Shown here: positions 6,012-12,348 of the stretch, piece by piece
How positions within the stretch are numbered: position 1 is the first letter of the stretch
Layout of the letters: every line of letters starts with the position of its first letter
Source of the DNA: Treponema sp.
GTDB lineage: Bacteria; Spirochaetota; Spirochaetia; Treponematales; Treponemataceae
Length of the DNA stretch: 12,348 nt
Assembly (NCBI GenBank): GCA_004554075.1
Contig: SFOB01000073.1
Coordinates: 1-12,348, forward strand
Reading direction: 5' to 3'
Made by a program: the position numbers and the translations under genes
Notes under the pieces: model-generated
Told to the model about the DNA's origin: nothing
Databases searched by the model: none
Seen by the model: only the letters and a program-made list of their open reading frames with translations

Positions 6012-7658
6012 ATGATAGAATTAACATTAAGCCAGCTTTTAAGAGAAAAAACTAAAGCAAACCCAAGCCACGAATTTATGGTATACGCAGACCGCGACCT
6101 TCGCTTTACATACGCGCAGTTTGATAAGCGCGTAGACGATCTTGCCTGCGGACTATATGCCATCGGTGTAAGAAAGGGGGATAATGTTGGTATCTGGGCA
6201 ACAAATGTTCCGGATTGGCTGACTTATATGTTTGCCTGTGCACGTCTTGGTGCAGTTGGCGTTACAGTAAATACTTCTTATAAACTTCACGAGCTTGAAT
6301 ATCTTGTTAAGCAGTCTGACCTTACAACTCTTTGTCTTACAGACGGTGTAAAAGATTCAAACTATGTTCAGATGATTAAGGAACTTGTTCCTGAACTCGA
6401 TCAGTATGAACGCGGTTGTTTGAAATCTGCCCGTTTCCCATGCCTCAAAAATGTTGTATTCATGGGACCTGAAAAATACCGCGGACTTTATTCAACACCA
6501 GAGCTTCTTTTGCTGGGCCAGCATATTGATATTGAAATCATTCATCAGATTGAAGCTGAAGTTACACCTGAAGATGTAGTAAACATGCAGTATACATCAG
6601 GAACTACAGGCTTCCCTAAGGGCGTTATGCTTACAAGCCGCAATATCATCAATGACGGCTTTATCATTGGTGAGCGCATGCGCTATACAGAAAATGAACG
6701 ACTCTGTCTTGTAGTACCACTTTTCCACTGTTTTGGAATTGTACTTGGAGTTATGGCTTGTCTGACTCACGGTGGTACTCACGTATTGCTCGAAAGCTTT
6801 GACCCTCTTGTTGCTCTTGCTTCAATTCAGAAAGAGAAGTGTACTTCGCTTTACGGTGTTCCAACTATGTTTATTGCAGAGCTGAATCATCCTATGTTCA
6901 GCATGTTTGATCTGTCTTCGCTTCGTACAGGTATTATGGCAGGTTCGGGAGTTCCTGTAGAGCTGATGAAGCGCGTAAATGACGAAATGCATATGCCGGA
7001 AATTACTTCGGTTTATGGTCTTACAGAAACAAGCCCTGGAATGACACAGAGCCACTGGGACGACAGCCTTGAAGTCCGCGCAACTACAGTTGGTGACGCT
7101 TTTGAAGGAATCGACGTAAAGGTACTTGATCCTGAAACTGGAAAAGAATGTCCGGTTGGAGTGCAGGGTGAAATGTGCTGTAAGGGCTGGAATGTAATGA
7201 AAGGTTATTACAAAATGCCGGAAGCTACAGCAGAAACCATTGATAAAAACGGGTACCTGCATTCTGGAGACCTCGGGGTAAAAGATGAAAACGGTAACTA
7301 TAAAATTACCGGACGTATTAAAGATATGATTATCCGCGGTGGTGAAAATATTTACCCTCGCGAAATCGAAGAGTTCCTGGCTCAGATGCCTGAAATCAAA
7401 GATATTCAGGTTGCAGCAGTTAAATCTGAGCGTTATGGCGAAATTACTGGTGCTTTTATTATTCTGCATGAGGGAAAGACACTTACAGATCAGGATGTAA
7501 TTGAGTTCTGCCGGGATAAGCTTTCTAAGTTTAAGTGGCCTCAACTGATTATGTTTATGGATGAATTCCCTATGACAGGAAGTGGAAAAATCCAGAAGTT
7601 TAAACTTACTGAAATTGGTACAAAATATCGAAGAGAAGTGTTGAAAGTTGAAGATTAA
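6012..7658 (+). CDS. AMP-binding acyl-CoA synthetase (fatty-acid-CoA ligase, ACSF2-like)
   Basis: The 548-residue protein is a full-length member of the adenylate-forming ANL superfamily. It keeps the phosphate loop YTSGTTGFPKG (194-204), YGLTET (335-340), D420 in HSGD, R435 in ITGRIKD, the hinge into RGGENIYPREIEE (442-454) and catalytic Lys526 in MTGSGKIQK. The N-terminal pattern (TYAQFDKRVDDLACGL, VNTSYKLHELEYLV) resembles ACSF2-type fatty acyl-CoA synthetases. It should activate a carboxylic acid, probably medium or long chain, to acyl-AMP and then acyl-CoA in the cytoplasm. Chain length cannot be read here. Uptake of host or feed fatty acids would fit a treponeme. The first residues match the family's usual start, supporting ATG 6012 despite the absent ribosome site. 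A HAD hydrolase follows 18 nt downstream. Confidence 0.9.
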   Translation: MIELTLSQLLREKTKANPSHEFMVYADRDLRFTYAQFDKRVDDLACGLYAIGVRKGDNVGIWATNVPDWLTYMFACARLGAVGVTVNTSYKLHELEYLVKQSDLTTLCLTDGVKDSNYVQMIKELVPELDQYERGCLKSARFPCLKNVVFMGPEKYRGLYSTPELLLLGQHIDIEIIHQIEAEVTPEDVVNMQYTSGTTGFPKGVMLTSRNIINDGFIIGERMRYTENERLCLVVPLFHCFGIVLGVMACLTHGGTHVLLESFDPLVALASIQKEKCTSLYGVPTMFIAELNHPMFSMFDLSSLRTGIMAGSGVPVELMKRVNDEMHMPEITSVYGLTETSPGMTQSHWDDSLEVRATTVGDAFEGIDVKVLDPETGKECPVGVQGEMCCKGWNVMKGYYKMPEATAETIDKNGYLHSGDLGVKDENGNYKITGRIKDMIIRGGENIYPREIEEFLAQMPEIKDIQVAAVKSERYGEITGAFIILHEGKTLTDQDVIEFCRDKLSKFKWPQLIMFMDEFPMTGSGKIQKFKLTEIGTKYRREVLKVED

Positions 7659-7669
7659 TGGATTAAAAT
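7641..7669 (+). promoter_or_regulatory. Candidate internal promoter of the HAD hydrolase gene (leaderless)
   Basis: TTGAAA (7641-7646), 17 nt, then TAAAAT (7664-7669) sits across the end of the acyl-CoA synthetase gene. The -10 ends 7 nt before ATG 7677, again predicting a start at the initiation codon. No purine-rich ribosome site precedes that ATG. Confidence 0.4.
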
Positions 7670-7676
7670 TGATAGT

Positions 7677-8297
7677 ATGGATTCCATTATTCTTTTTGAT
7701 TTTGACGGCACAATTGCAGATACTATTTCTGCAGGTCTTGAGATAATTAACTCACATGCAGACAAGTTTGGTTATAAAAAACTTGAAGGGGATATAAATA
7801 CCCATCTGTCTGCATTCCAGCTGGTAAAGCTTGCCGAAATTAAATTCTGGAAGTTGCCATATCTTATTTATCAGCTTAAGGAAAAGCTGTCTGAAAAATC
7901 AGATGAAATTCAGCTCTTTTCCGAAGCAGAAACTTTGATTAAAAAGATGAAGGAAGCAGGACTTGAACTTGGTATTCTTACATCAAATTCAGAAAAAACA
8001 GTAACTGCTTTCTTAAAAAGATATCAGCTTGATTCATATTTTTCTTTTATAAAAACCAATGTTCCTATTTTTGGAAAAAAGAAGGCTCTTGCTAAAGCAA
8101 AAAAAGCCCTTAATAAAAAAATAATCTATATTGGAGATGAAATCCGCGATATAGAAGCCTGCCGAAAAAACGACATTCCTATTGTTTCAATTTCCTGGGG
8201 TCTTAATTCATATGAATCTCTTGAAGCACACAATCCTGGATTTGTGGCAAAAAATGCTTCAGAAACCTACAAATTATATGAATTACTACTTAAATAA
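7677..8297 (+). CDS. HAD-superfamily hydrolase (phosphoglycolate-phosphatase-like)
   Basis: The 206-residue cytoplasmic protein carries the four HAD motifs: DFDGT with nucleophile D8 and acid D10, LTSN (T102/S103), a lysine in KKK (134-136), and GDEIRD (153-158) holding the metal-binding acids. A helical cap between motifs I and II (about 15-85) places it in the subfamily I group with Gph-like phosphatases. It should hydrolyse a small phosphomonoester, but the substrate cannot be told from sequence. It follows the acyl-CoA synthetase by 18 nt without a clear ribosome site. The upstream stop forms TAATG (7656-7660), but that ATG opens only a two-codon frame (ATG GAT TAA). Expression is therefore either by reinitiation or from its own leaderless promoter. 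Confidence 0.85.
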   Translation: MDSIILFDFDGTIADTISAGLEIINSHADKFGYKKLEGDINTHLSAFQLVKLAEIKFWKLPYLIYQLKEKLSEKSDEIQLFSEAETLIKKMKEAGLELGILTSNSEKTVTAFLKRYQLDSYFSFIKTNVPIFGKKKALAKAKKALNKKIIYIGDEIRDIEACRKNDIPIVSISWGLNSYESLEAHNPGFVAKNASETYKLYELLLK

Positions 8298-8318
8298 TTT
8301 TTGAAAATTTTATATAAT
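8290..8318 (+). promoter_or_regulatory. Candidate promoter of the opp operon
   Basis: TATAAT (8313-8318) is a perfect -10 box with TTAAAT (8290-8295) 17 nt before it as a weak -35. It would give a leader of about 33 nt before ATG 8358, containing AGGAAA about 9 nt from the start. It lies in the only gap of note upstream of the transporter genes. Confidence 0.5.
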
Positions 8319-8357
8319 CGAAAAGTTGCAATAAATTAAAAACAGGAAATTAAAGTA

Positions 8358-9269
8358 ATGTGGAAGTATATTCTTAAACGAATTCTGCTTGCTTTGTTTA
8401 CCGTCTTTCTTATCTGCGTAATTACATTTGCCCTGATGAATGCTATTCCGGGCGGGCCTTTCAACAAAGAGAAAGCTTTAAGCGAAGCGACAATTGCGTC
8501 CTTAAATGCACGCTACAATCTGGATAAACCTCTTTATATTCAGTTTCTCATGTACATGAAAAATCTTCTTCACGGAGATTTTGGTGTAAGTCTTAAAAAT
8601 GGTCGTGAAATCAAAGGAATCATTGGTGAATCATTCCCGATTTCATGTCGTCTTGGTCTTTCAGCAGTTATTGTTGCGCTGATTTTCGGAACAATTTTTG
8701 GAAGTCTTGCAGCCCTTAAACGTAATAAACTGCCGGACAGAATCATAATCTTCTTTTCAACCTTATTTACAGCCGTTCCAAGTTTCGTTCTTGCTACCTT
8801 ACTGCTGCTCGTATTCAGTATTAAACTTGGCTGGATTCCTGTATGGTCTGCAGAAAATACAAACTATCTTCTTCCGGTAATTGCTCTTGCAGCATACCCT
8901 ATGGCCTATACAACACGTCTTGCAAAAACAAGTATGCTCGATGCTTTAAGCCAGGATTATATCCGTACTGCAAAAGCAAAGGGTGTTTCTAAGTACAAGG
9001 TAATCTTTAAGCATGCGCTTAGAAATTCACTTCTTCCTATTATTACTTATGCAGGTCCGGAAATCGCATATATTATCACCGGCTCAATGGTAGTTGAAAC
9101 AGTTTTCACAGTTGGTGGAATCGGTTCAAAATTTGTAAGCGCAATTTCAAACCGCGACTATACAATGATTATGGCAACAACAATCTTCCTTGCAACTCTT
9201 ATGGTTTTTGCAAACGTTATCTGCGACTTGCTTTATAAAGTTGTTGACCCAAGAATTAAATACGAATAA
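8358..9269 (+). CDS. oppB: Oligopeptide/dipeptide ABC transporter permease, OppB/DppB type
   Basis: At 303 residues this is the usual length for OppB/DppB permeases (about 306). The N-terminus MWKYILKRIL leads into the first membrane helix (about 9-28), followed by LMNAIPGGPF, the typical first-loop motif. Further helices lie at roughly 95-119, 128-154, 170-188, 228-250 and 270-294. The loop that contacts the ATPase (EAA motif) is DYIRTAKAKGVSKYKV (200-215). It forms half of the inner-membrane channel with the next gene's product and imports peptides delivered by a binding protein. AGGAAA lies about 9 nt before the ATG. Opp, Dpp and nickel-type systems share this fold, so peptide specificity is inferred from the family majority. 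Confidence 0.9.
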   Translation: MWKYILKRILLALFTVFLICVITFALMNAIPGGPFNKEKALSEATIASLNARYNLDKPLYIQFLMYMKNLLHGDFGVSLKNGREIKGIIGESFPISCRLGLSAVIVALIFGTIFGSLAALKRNKLPDRIIIFFSTLFTAVPSFVLATLLLLVFSIKLGWIPVWSAENTNYLLPVIALAAYPMAYTTRLAKTSMLDALSQDYIRTAKAKGVSKYKVIFKHALRNSLLPIITYAGPEIAYIITGSMVVETVFTVGGIGSKFVSAISNRDYTMIMATTIFLATLMVFANVICDLLYKVVDPRIKYE

Positions 9270-9296
9270 GAAGATTCGAATAAGAGCAGGTAAAAC

Positions 9297-10373
9297 ATGA
9301 CTACATTTGACGTTAATAAAACACCTAAAAAATTTGCCCTCAGCCTTCAGATGGACTTAAGCAAATTTGAAAAGGCAACTGATGAAGAAAAAAAGCAGCA
9401 GGATGTAATGAGCGAAAGTACAACCTTCTTTAAGGATGGTATGAGAAAGCTCTTTAAGAATCCGCTGGCTGTTGCAAGTATTATTGTACTTGCATTTATA
9501 ATCGTAACTATTACAGTAGCACCTCATATTGTTCCATACAGCTACGAAGAAATTCTTTCTGTAGAAGGAAAGCGCGACAAAGGAGCAAAAAATCTGCGTC
9601 CTTTTGAATACAGCAAGGCTGAACAGGCTTATATCGAAAAGGGTAATTTCCGTTTCCCTCATATTTTTGGAACTGATGAGCAGTGCCGCGATTACTTTAT
9701 CCGCGTAATCTACGGAACCCGCGTTTCGCTTGTTGTAGGCTTTTTTGCAAGCCTCATCGTTCTGCTTATTGGAATTGTATACGGTAGTATTTCGGGTTAT
9801 GCAGGAGGAAAGGTCGACTTGATAATGATGCGAATAGTCGACATTATCTATTCGCTGCCAGACATGCTTGTAATCATTCTTCTTTCTGTAGTTCTTTCTA
9901 ACGTACTTCAGTTTAAGGCAGACTCATTCCTTGCTTCTATGGGCTCAAATATGATTTCTTTGTTTATCGTATTCGGCCTTCTTTACTGGGTTGGAATGGC
10001 CCGTCTTATCCGCGCTCAGATTCTTTCGATTAAGGAGAACGAATACATTCTTGCAGCCCGCTCAATCGGTGCAAAGCCTGGCCACATCATCCGTAAGCAC
10101 ATCATTCCAAACTGTCTTTCTGTAATCATCATTTCAACAGCCCTTCAGATTCCTGCAGCAATCTTTACAGAAAGCTATTTGAGCTTTGTTGGACTTGGTG
10201 TTCAGGCTCCAATGCCATCTCTTGGTTCACTTGCAAACTCTGCCCGCGGTGGTCTTCAGAGCTATCCTTACAAACTGGTTTTCCCGGCTCTTATGATTTG
10301 TCTTATCGTTCTTAGTCTCAACCTTATTGGTGACGGCTTAAGAGACGCTTTTGACCCAAAATTAAATAAGTAG
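9297..10373 (+). CDS. oppC: Oligopeptide/dipeptide ABC transporter permease, OppC/DppC type
   Basis: The 358-residue permease is longer than Escherichia coli OppC (about 300) through a roughly 45-residue charged cytoplasmic N-terminus and an insert before the family motif FGTDEQCRD (124-132; the usual Gly before Arg is Cys130). The first helix follows FKDGMRKLFKNPLAV (45-59), and further helices lie near 143-167, 187-205, 218-237, 272-292 and 328-346. The EAA loop is EYILAARSIGAKPGHI (249-264), and SYLSFVGLGVQAP (293-305) is a family hallmark. It pairs with the OppB-type protein to form the pore. AGG about 7 nt before the ATG is its ribosome site, 27 nt after oppB. Confidence 0.9.
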   Translation: MTTFDVNKTPKKFALSLQMDLSKFEKATDEEKKQQDVMSESTTFFKDGMRKLFKNPLAVASIIVLAFIIVTITVAPHIVPYSYEEILSVEGKRDKGAKNLRPFEYSKAEQAYIEKGNFRFPHIFGTDEQCRDYFIRVIYGTRVSLVVGFFASLIVLLIGIVYGSISGYAGGKVDLIMMRIVDIIYSLPDMLVIILLSVVLSNVLQFKADSFLASMGSNMISLFIVFGLLYWVGMARLIRAQILSIKENEYILAARSIGAKPGHIIRKHIIPNCLSVIIISTALQIPAAIFTESYLSFVGLGVQAPMPSLGSLANSARGGLQSYPYKLVFPALMICLIVLSLNLIGDGLRDAFDPKLNK

Positions 10374-10376
10374 GTG
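10371..10376 (+). promoter_or_regulatory. Ribosome binding site that fixes the oppD start
   Basis: TAGGTG overlaps the oppC stop codon and lies 8 nt before ATG 10385. An in-frame GTG at 10376 would add three residues (MCK), but it sits inside this site and so is not a credible start. Confidence 0.55.
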
Positions 10377-10384
10377 TGTGTAAA

Positions 10385-11392
10385 ATGAAAGATATTTTAT
10401 TAAGAGTAGATGATTTACATACAACCTTTAAAACAGATAAGGGCGAAGTTCAGGCAGTAAACGGCCTTTCTTTTGATCTCCACGCTGGAGAGATTCTTGG
10501 AATTGTTGGTGAGTCTGGTTCAGGAAAAAGTGTTACAGCTTATTCTATTATGCAGATTCTTGCAGACAATGGTTCTGTAAAAAGCGGAAAAGTTTTGTAT
10601 AAGGGTCAGAATATCCTTGAGTATTCAGCTGATGAAATGAGAAAGTTCCGTGGAAAATGCTGTTCAATTATTTTCCAGGATCCAATGACAAGTTTGAATC
10701 CGGTTTTTACAATTGGAAATCAGCTTAAAGAAGCTATCAAACTTCATACAGATAAAAAAGGTAAGGAGCTTCATGACCGTGCTCTGGAAATGCTTGAGTT
10801 AGTTGGAATTAACGAACCTGAGCGCCGTCTTAAACAGTATCCTTTTGAACTTTCTGGTGGTATGCGCCAGCGCGTTATGATTGCTATGGCACTTGCCTGT
10901 GAGCCGGATGTTCTTATTGCAGATGAACCTACAACTGCGCTCGACGTAACAATTCAGGCACAGATTCTTGAAGAGATTCAGAAGCTGCAGAAAAAAATGG
11001 GAATGGCAGTAATTCTTGTTACCCACGACCTTGGCGTAATTGCAAACATGTGCGACGACATTATCGTTATGTACGGCGGAAAGGTTTGTGAACGCGGAAC
11101 TGCAGATGAAATCTTCTATAATTCAAAGCATGAATATACTAAGGGACTTCTTAAATCAATTCCAAATACTACAAATATGAATCAGAAACTGGAACCGATT
11201 GCCGGTACTCCTATCAATCTTCTGAATCTTCCAAAGGGCTGTTCTTTCTGTGCACGCTGTAAGAATGCAATGAAGATTTGTCTGGAAGAGCCTCCTGAGG
11301 AATTGTTTATCAATGATAATCATATTGCATCCTGCTGGATGAACGTAAAAGAGGCATTGGAAGAAATGTCTGAAAATCCGGAGGTACAGTAA
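10385..11392 (+). CDS. oppD: Oligopeptide/dipeptide ABC transporter ATPase, OppD/DppD type
   Basis: Starting at ATG 10385 the product has 335 residues, normal for OppD. It carries Walker A GESGSGKS (42-49), Q-loop Gln98 in FQDPMTSLNP, signature LSGGMRQR (156-163), Walker B VLIADEP (176-182) with catalytic Glu181, D-loop TALD, and switch His214 in VTHD. The C-terminal OppD/DppF extension holds a cysteine cluster: C286, C289, C292, C299 and later C317. Some OppD-type proteins, reported for Mycobacterium tuberculosis Opp, bind an Fe-S cluster in this tail. It hydrolyses ATP with OppF at the cytoplasmic face of the permease pair. The stop overlaps the next start (TAATG), coupling equal synthesis of the two ATPases. 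Confidence 0.95.
   Translation: MKDILLRVDDLHTTFKTDKGEVQAVNGLSFDLHAGEILGIVGESGSGKSVTAYSIMQILADNGSVKSGKVLYKGQNILEYSADEMRKFRGKCCSIIFQDPMTSLNPVFTIGNQLKEAIKLHTDKKGKELHDRALEMLELVGINEPERRLKQYPFELSGGMRQRVMIAMALACEPDVLIADEPTTALDVTIQAQILEEIQKLQKKMGMAVILVTHDLGVIANMCDDIIVMYGGKVCERGTADEIFYNSKHEYTKGLLKSIPNTTNMNQKLEPIAGTPINLLNLPKGCSFCARCKNAMKICLEEPPEELFINDNHIASCWMNVKEALEEMSENPEVQ
11380..11384 (+). promoter_or_regulatory. Strong Shine-Dalgarno site for oppF inside oppD
   Basis: GGAGG lies 7 nt before ATG 11392, within the last codons of oppD. It is the best ribosome site in the window and fixes the oppF start at the TAATG overlap. Confidence 0.8.
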
Positions 11393-12348
11393 TGAGCGAC
11401 AATTCAAATGTAATTCTTGAAGTCCAGAATCTTAAAAAATATTTTCCTGTAAAATCAGGATTTAAAAAGCTAACCTTAAAAGCAGTAGACGGAGTTTCTT
11501 TTACAATTAATCGTGGTGAAACTCTTGGCTTAGTAGGTGAGTCTGGTTGCGGAAAAACTACCGTTGGCCGAACTTTGCTTCAGCTTTATAAACCAACTGA
11601 TGGTAAGGTAATTTTTGAAGGCCAGGAAGTAACAGAAAAAAATATCAACGAAATGCGTAAGAAGATGCAGATGGTTTTCCAGGATCCTTATTCTTCTTTG
11701 AACCCTCGCATGACAGTTGAAGATATCATTGGTGAACCACTGGATGTTCATAAGCTTTATTCAAGCCGCAGTGAGCGCCGTGAAAAAATCCTGAGCCTTA
11801 TGGAGTTAGTTGGACTTAACGCAGAACATGCAACCCGCTATGCTCATGAGTTCTCAGGCGGACAGAGACAGCGAATTGGTATTGCCCGTGCTCTTGCCGT
11901 AAATCCGGATTTTATTGTCTGCGATGAACCTGTTTCTGCTCTGGACGTTTCAATTCAGGCTCAGATTATCAATATGTTTGAAGAGCTTCAGGCAAAGCTT
12001 GGTCTTTCTTATCTTTTTATTGCTCACGACCTTCTTGTTGTTCAGCATATTTCAAAACGAATTGCAGTAATGTATCTTGGAAAGCTTGTTGAGATTGGAG
12101 ATGCAGATGAGGTTTGTAACAGCCCGATCCATCCATATTCAATCAGCCTTCTTTCTGCTGTTCCTATTCCAGATCCAAAACTGGAAAGAAGCAGACAGCG
12201 TATTGTGCTCGAAGGTGATGTACCTAGTCCGCTTGCTATGCCGGAAGGTTGTCCTTTCAGAACCCGCTGTAAGTATGCGACAGAAAAGTGTGCAAAAGAA
12301 ATGCCGCCGCTAACAGACAGAGGCAACGGCCACTTTGCTGCATGTCAC
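11392..12348 (+). CDS. oppF: Oligopeptide/dipeptide ABC transporter ATPase, OppF/DppF type (3' end beyond window)
   Basis: The frame from ATG 11392 stays open to the window edge, giving 319 residues of a family usually 320-335 long, so only the last few codons are missing. Motifs are Walker A GESGCGKT (49-56), Q-loop Gln97 in FQDPYSSLNP, signature FSGGQRQR (154-161), Walker B FIVCDEP (174-180) with Glu179, SALD, and switch His212 in IAHD. The C-terminal tail has GCPFRTRC (286-293) with C287, C293, C300 and C318. The longer N-terminus with KKYFPVKSG and the SALD/AHD pattern separate OppF/DppF from the OppD type. It is the second ATPase of the importer. The gene for the substrate-binding protein may lie beyond it, since none is present upstream. 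Confidence 0.95.
   Translation, partial: MSDNSNVILEVQNLKKYFPVKSGFKKLTLKAVDGVSFTINRGETLGLVGESGCGKTTVGRTLLQLYKPTDGKVIFEGQEVTEKNINEMRKKMQMVFQDPYSSLNPRMTVEDIIGEPLDVHKLYSSRSERREKILSLMELVGLNAEHATRYAHEFSGGQRQRIGIARALAVNPDFIVCDEPVSALDVSIQAQIINMFEELQAKLGLSYLFIAHDLLVVQHISKRIAVMYLGKLVEIGDADEVCNSPIHPYSISLLSAVPIPDPKLERSRQRIVLEGDVPSPLAMPEGCPFRTRCKYATEKCAKEMPPLTDRGNGHFAACH

Noticed and set aside
6822..7544. A 240-codon minus-strand open frame inside the acyl-CoA synthetase
   Set aside because: It lies wholly opposite a gene with all its motifs intact, has a cysteine/phenylalanine-rich composition typical of antisense reading, and shows no recognisable domain.
8298..8357. Rho-independent terminator after the HAD gene
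   Set aside because: ATTTTTGAAAATTTT could pair weakly but has no GC base pairs. The same stretch is better explained as promoter sequence with TATAAT.
12077..12313. Plus-strand 78-codon frame inside oppF
   Set aside because: It is in another frame across the OppF coding region, whose own frame continues with the expected C-terminal cysteine motif.

Overview
The window reads as a piece of an AT-rich spirochaete genome, most likely a gut or rumen Treponema. This is inferred from the dense c-di-GMP signalling, a lipoprotein with a loose spirochaete-type lipobox, AT-rich spacers and the style of the proteins. There is no rRNA or marker gene to confirm it. No mobile element, CRISPR array, tRNA or rRNA was seen.

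Region A (about 64-5898) is a divergent c-di-GMP module. On the minus strand a response regulator with a REC domain, a degenerate GGDEF domain and an intact EAL domain (c-di-GMP breakdown) overlaps an HPt phosphotransfer protein by 4 nt. Two nt after the HPt stop comes a 46-residue single-helix membrane peptide. On the plus strand a periplasmic-binding-protein lipoprotein lies 11 nt before a membrane diguanylate cyclase (two transmembrane helices around a Cache-like sensor, two PAS-like domains, an active GGDEF domain with an I-site). The suggested logic is that a ligand caught by the lipoprotein tunes c-di-GMP synthesis, while a phosphorelay through HPt and REC tunes its removal. No histidine kinase and no sugar permease or ATPase gene lies in the window. 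The 225-nt divergent spacer holds candidate promoters, an A/T-only dyad, and what looks like the last 34 codons of a lost chemotaxis-receptor gene.

Region B (6012-8297) holds an acyl-CoA synthetase (AMP-binding family) and a HAD-superfamily hydrolase. Neither gene has a visible Shine-Dalgarno site. Both have a -35/-10 match whose -10 box ends 6-7 nt before the ATG, which would give leaderless mRNAs.

Region C (8358-12348, running off the window) is an oligopeptide/dipeptide ABC importer operon in the order oppB-oppC-oppD-oppF. It has good ribosome sites, a TAATG overlap between the two ATPase genes, and a TATAAT box upstream. The substrate-binding protein gene is not in the window. OppF is open at the right edge after 319 codons.
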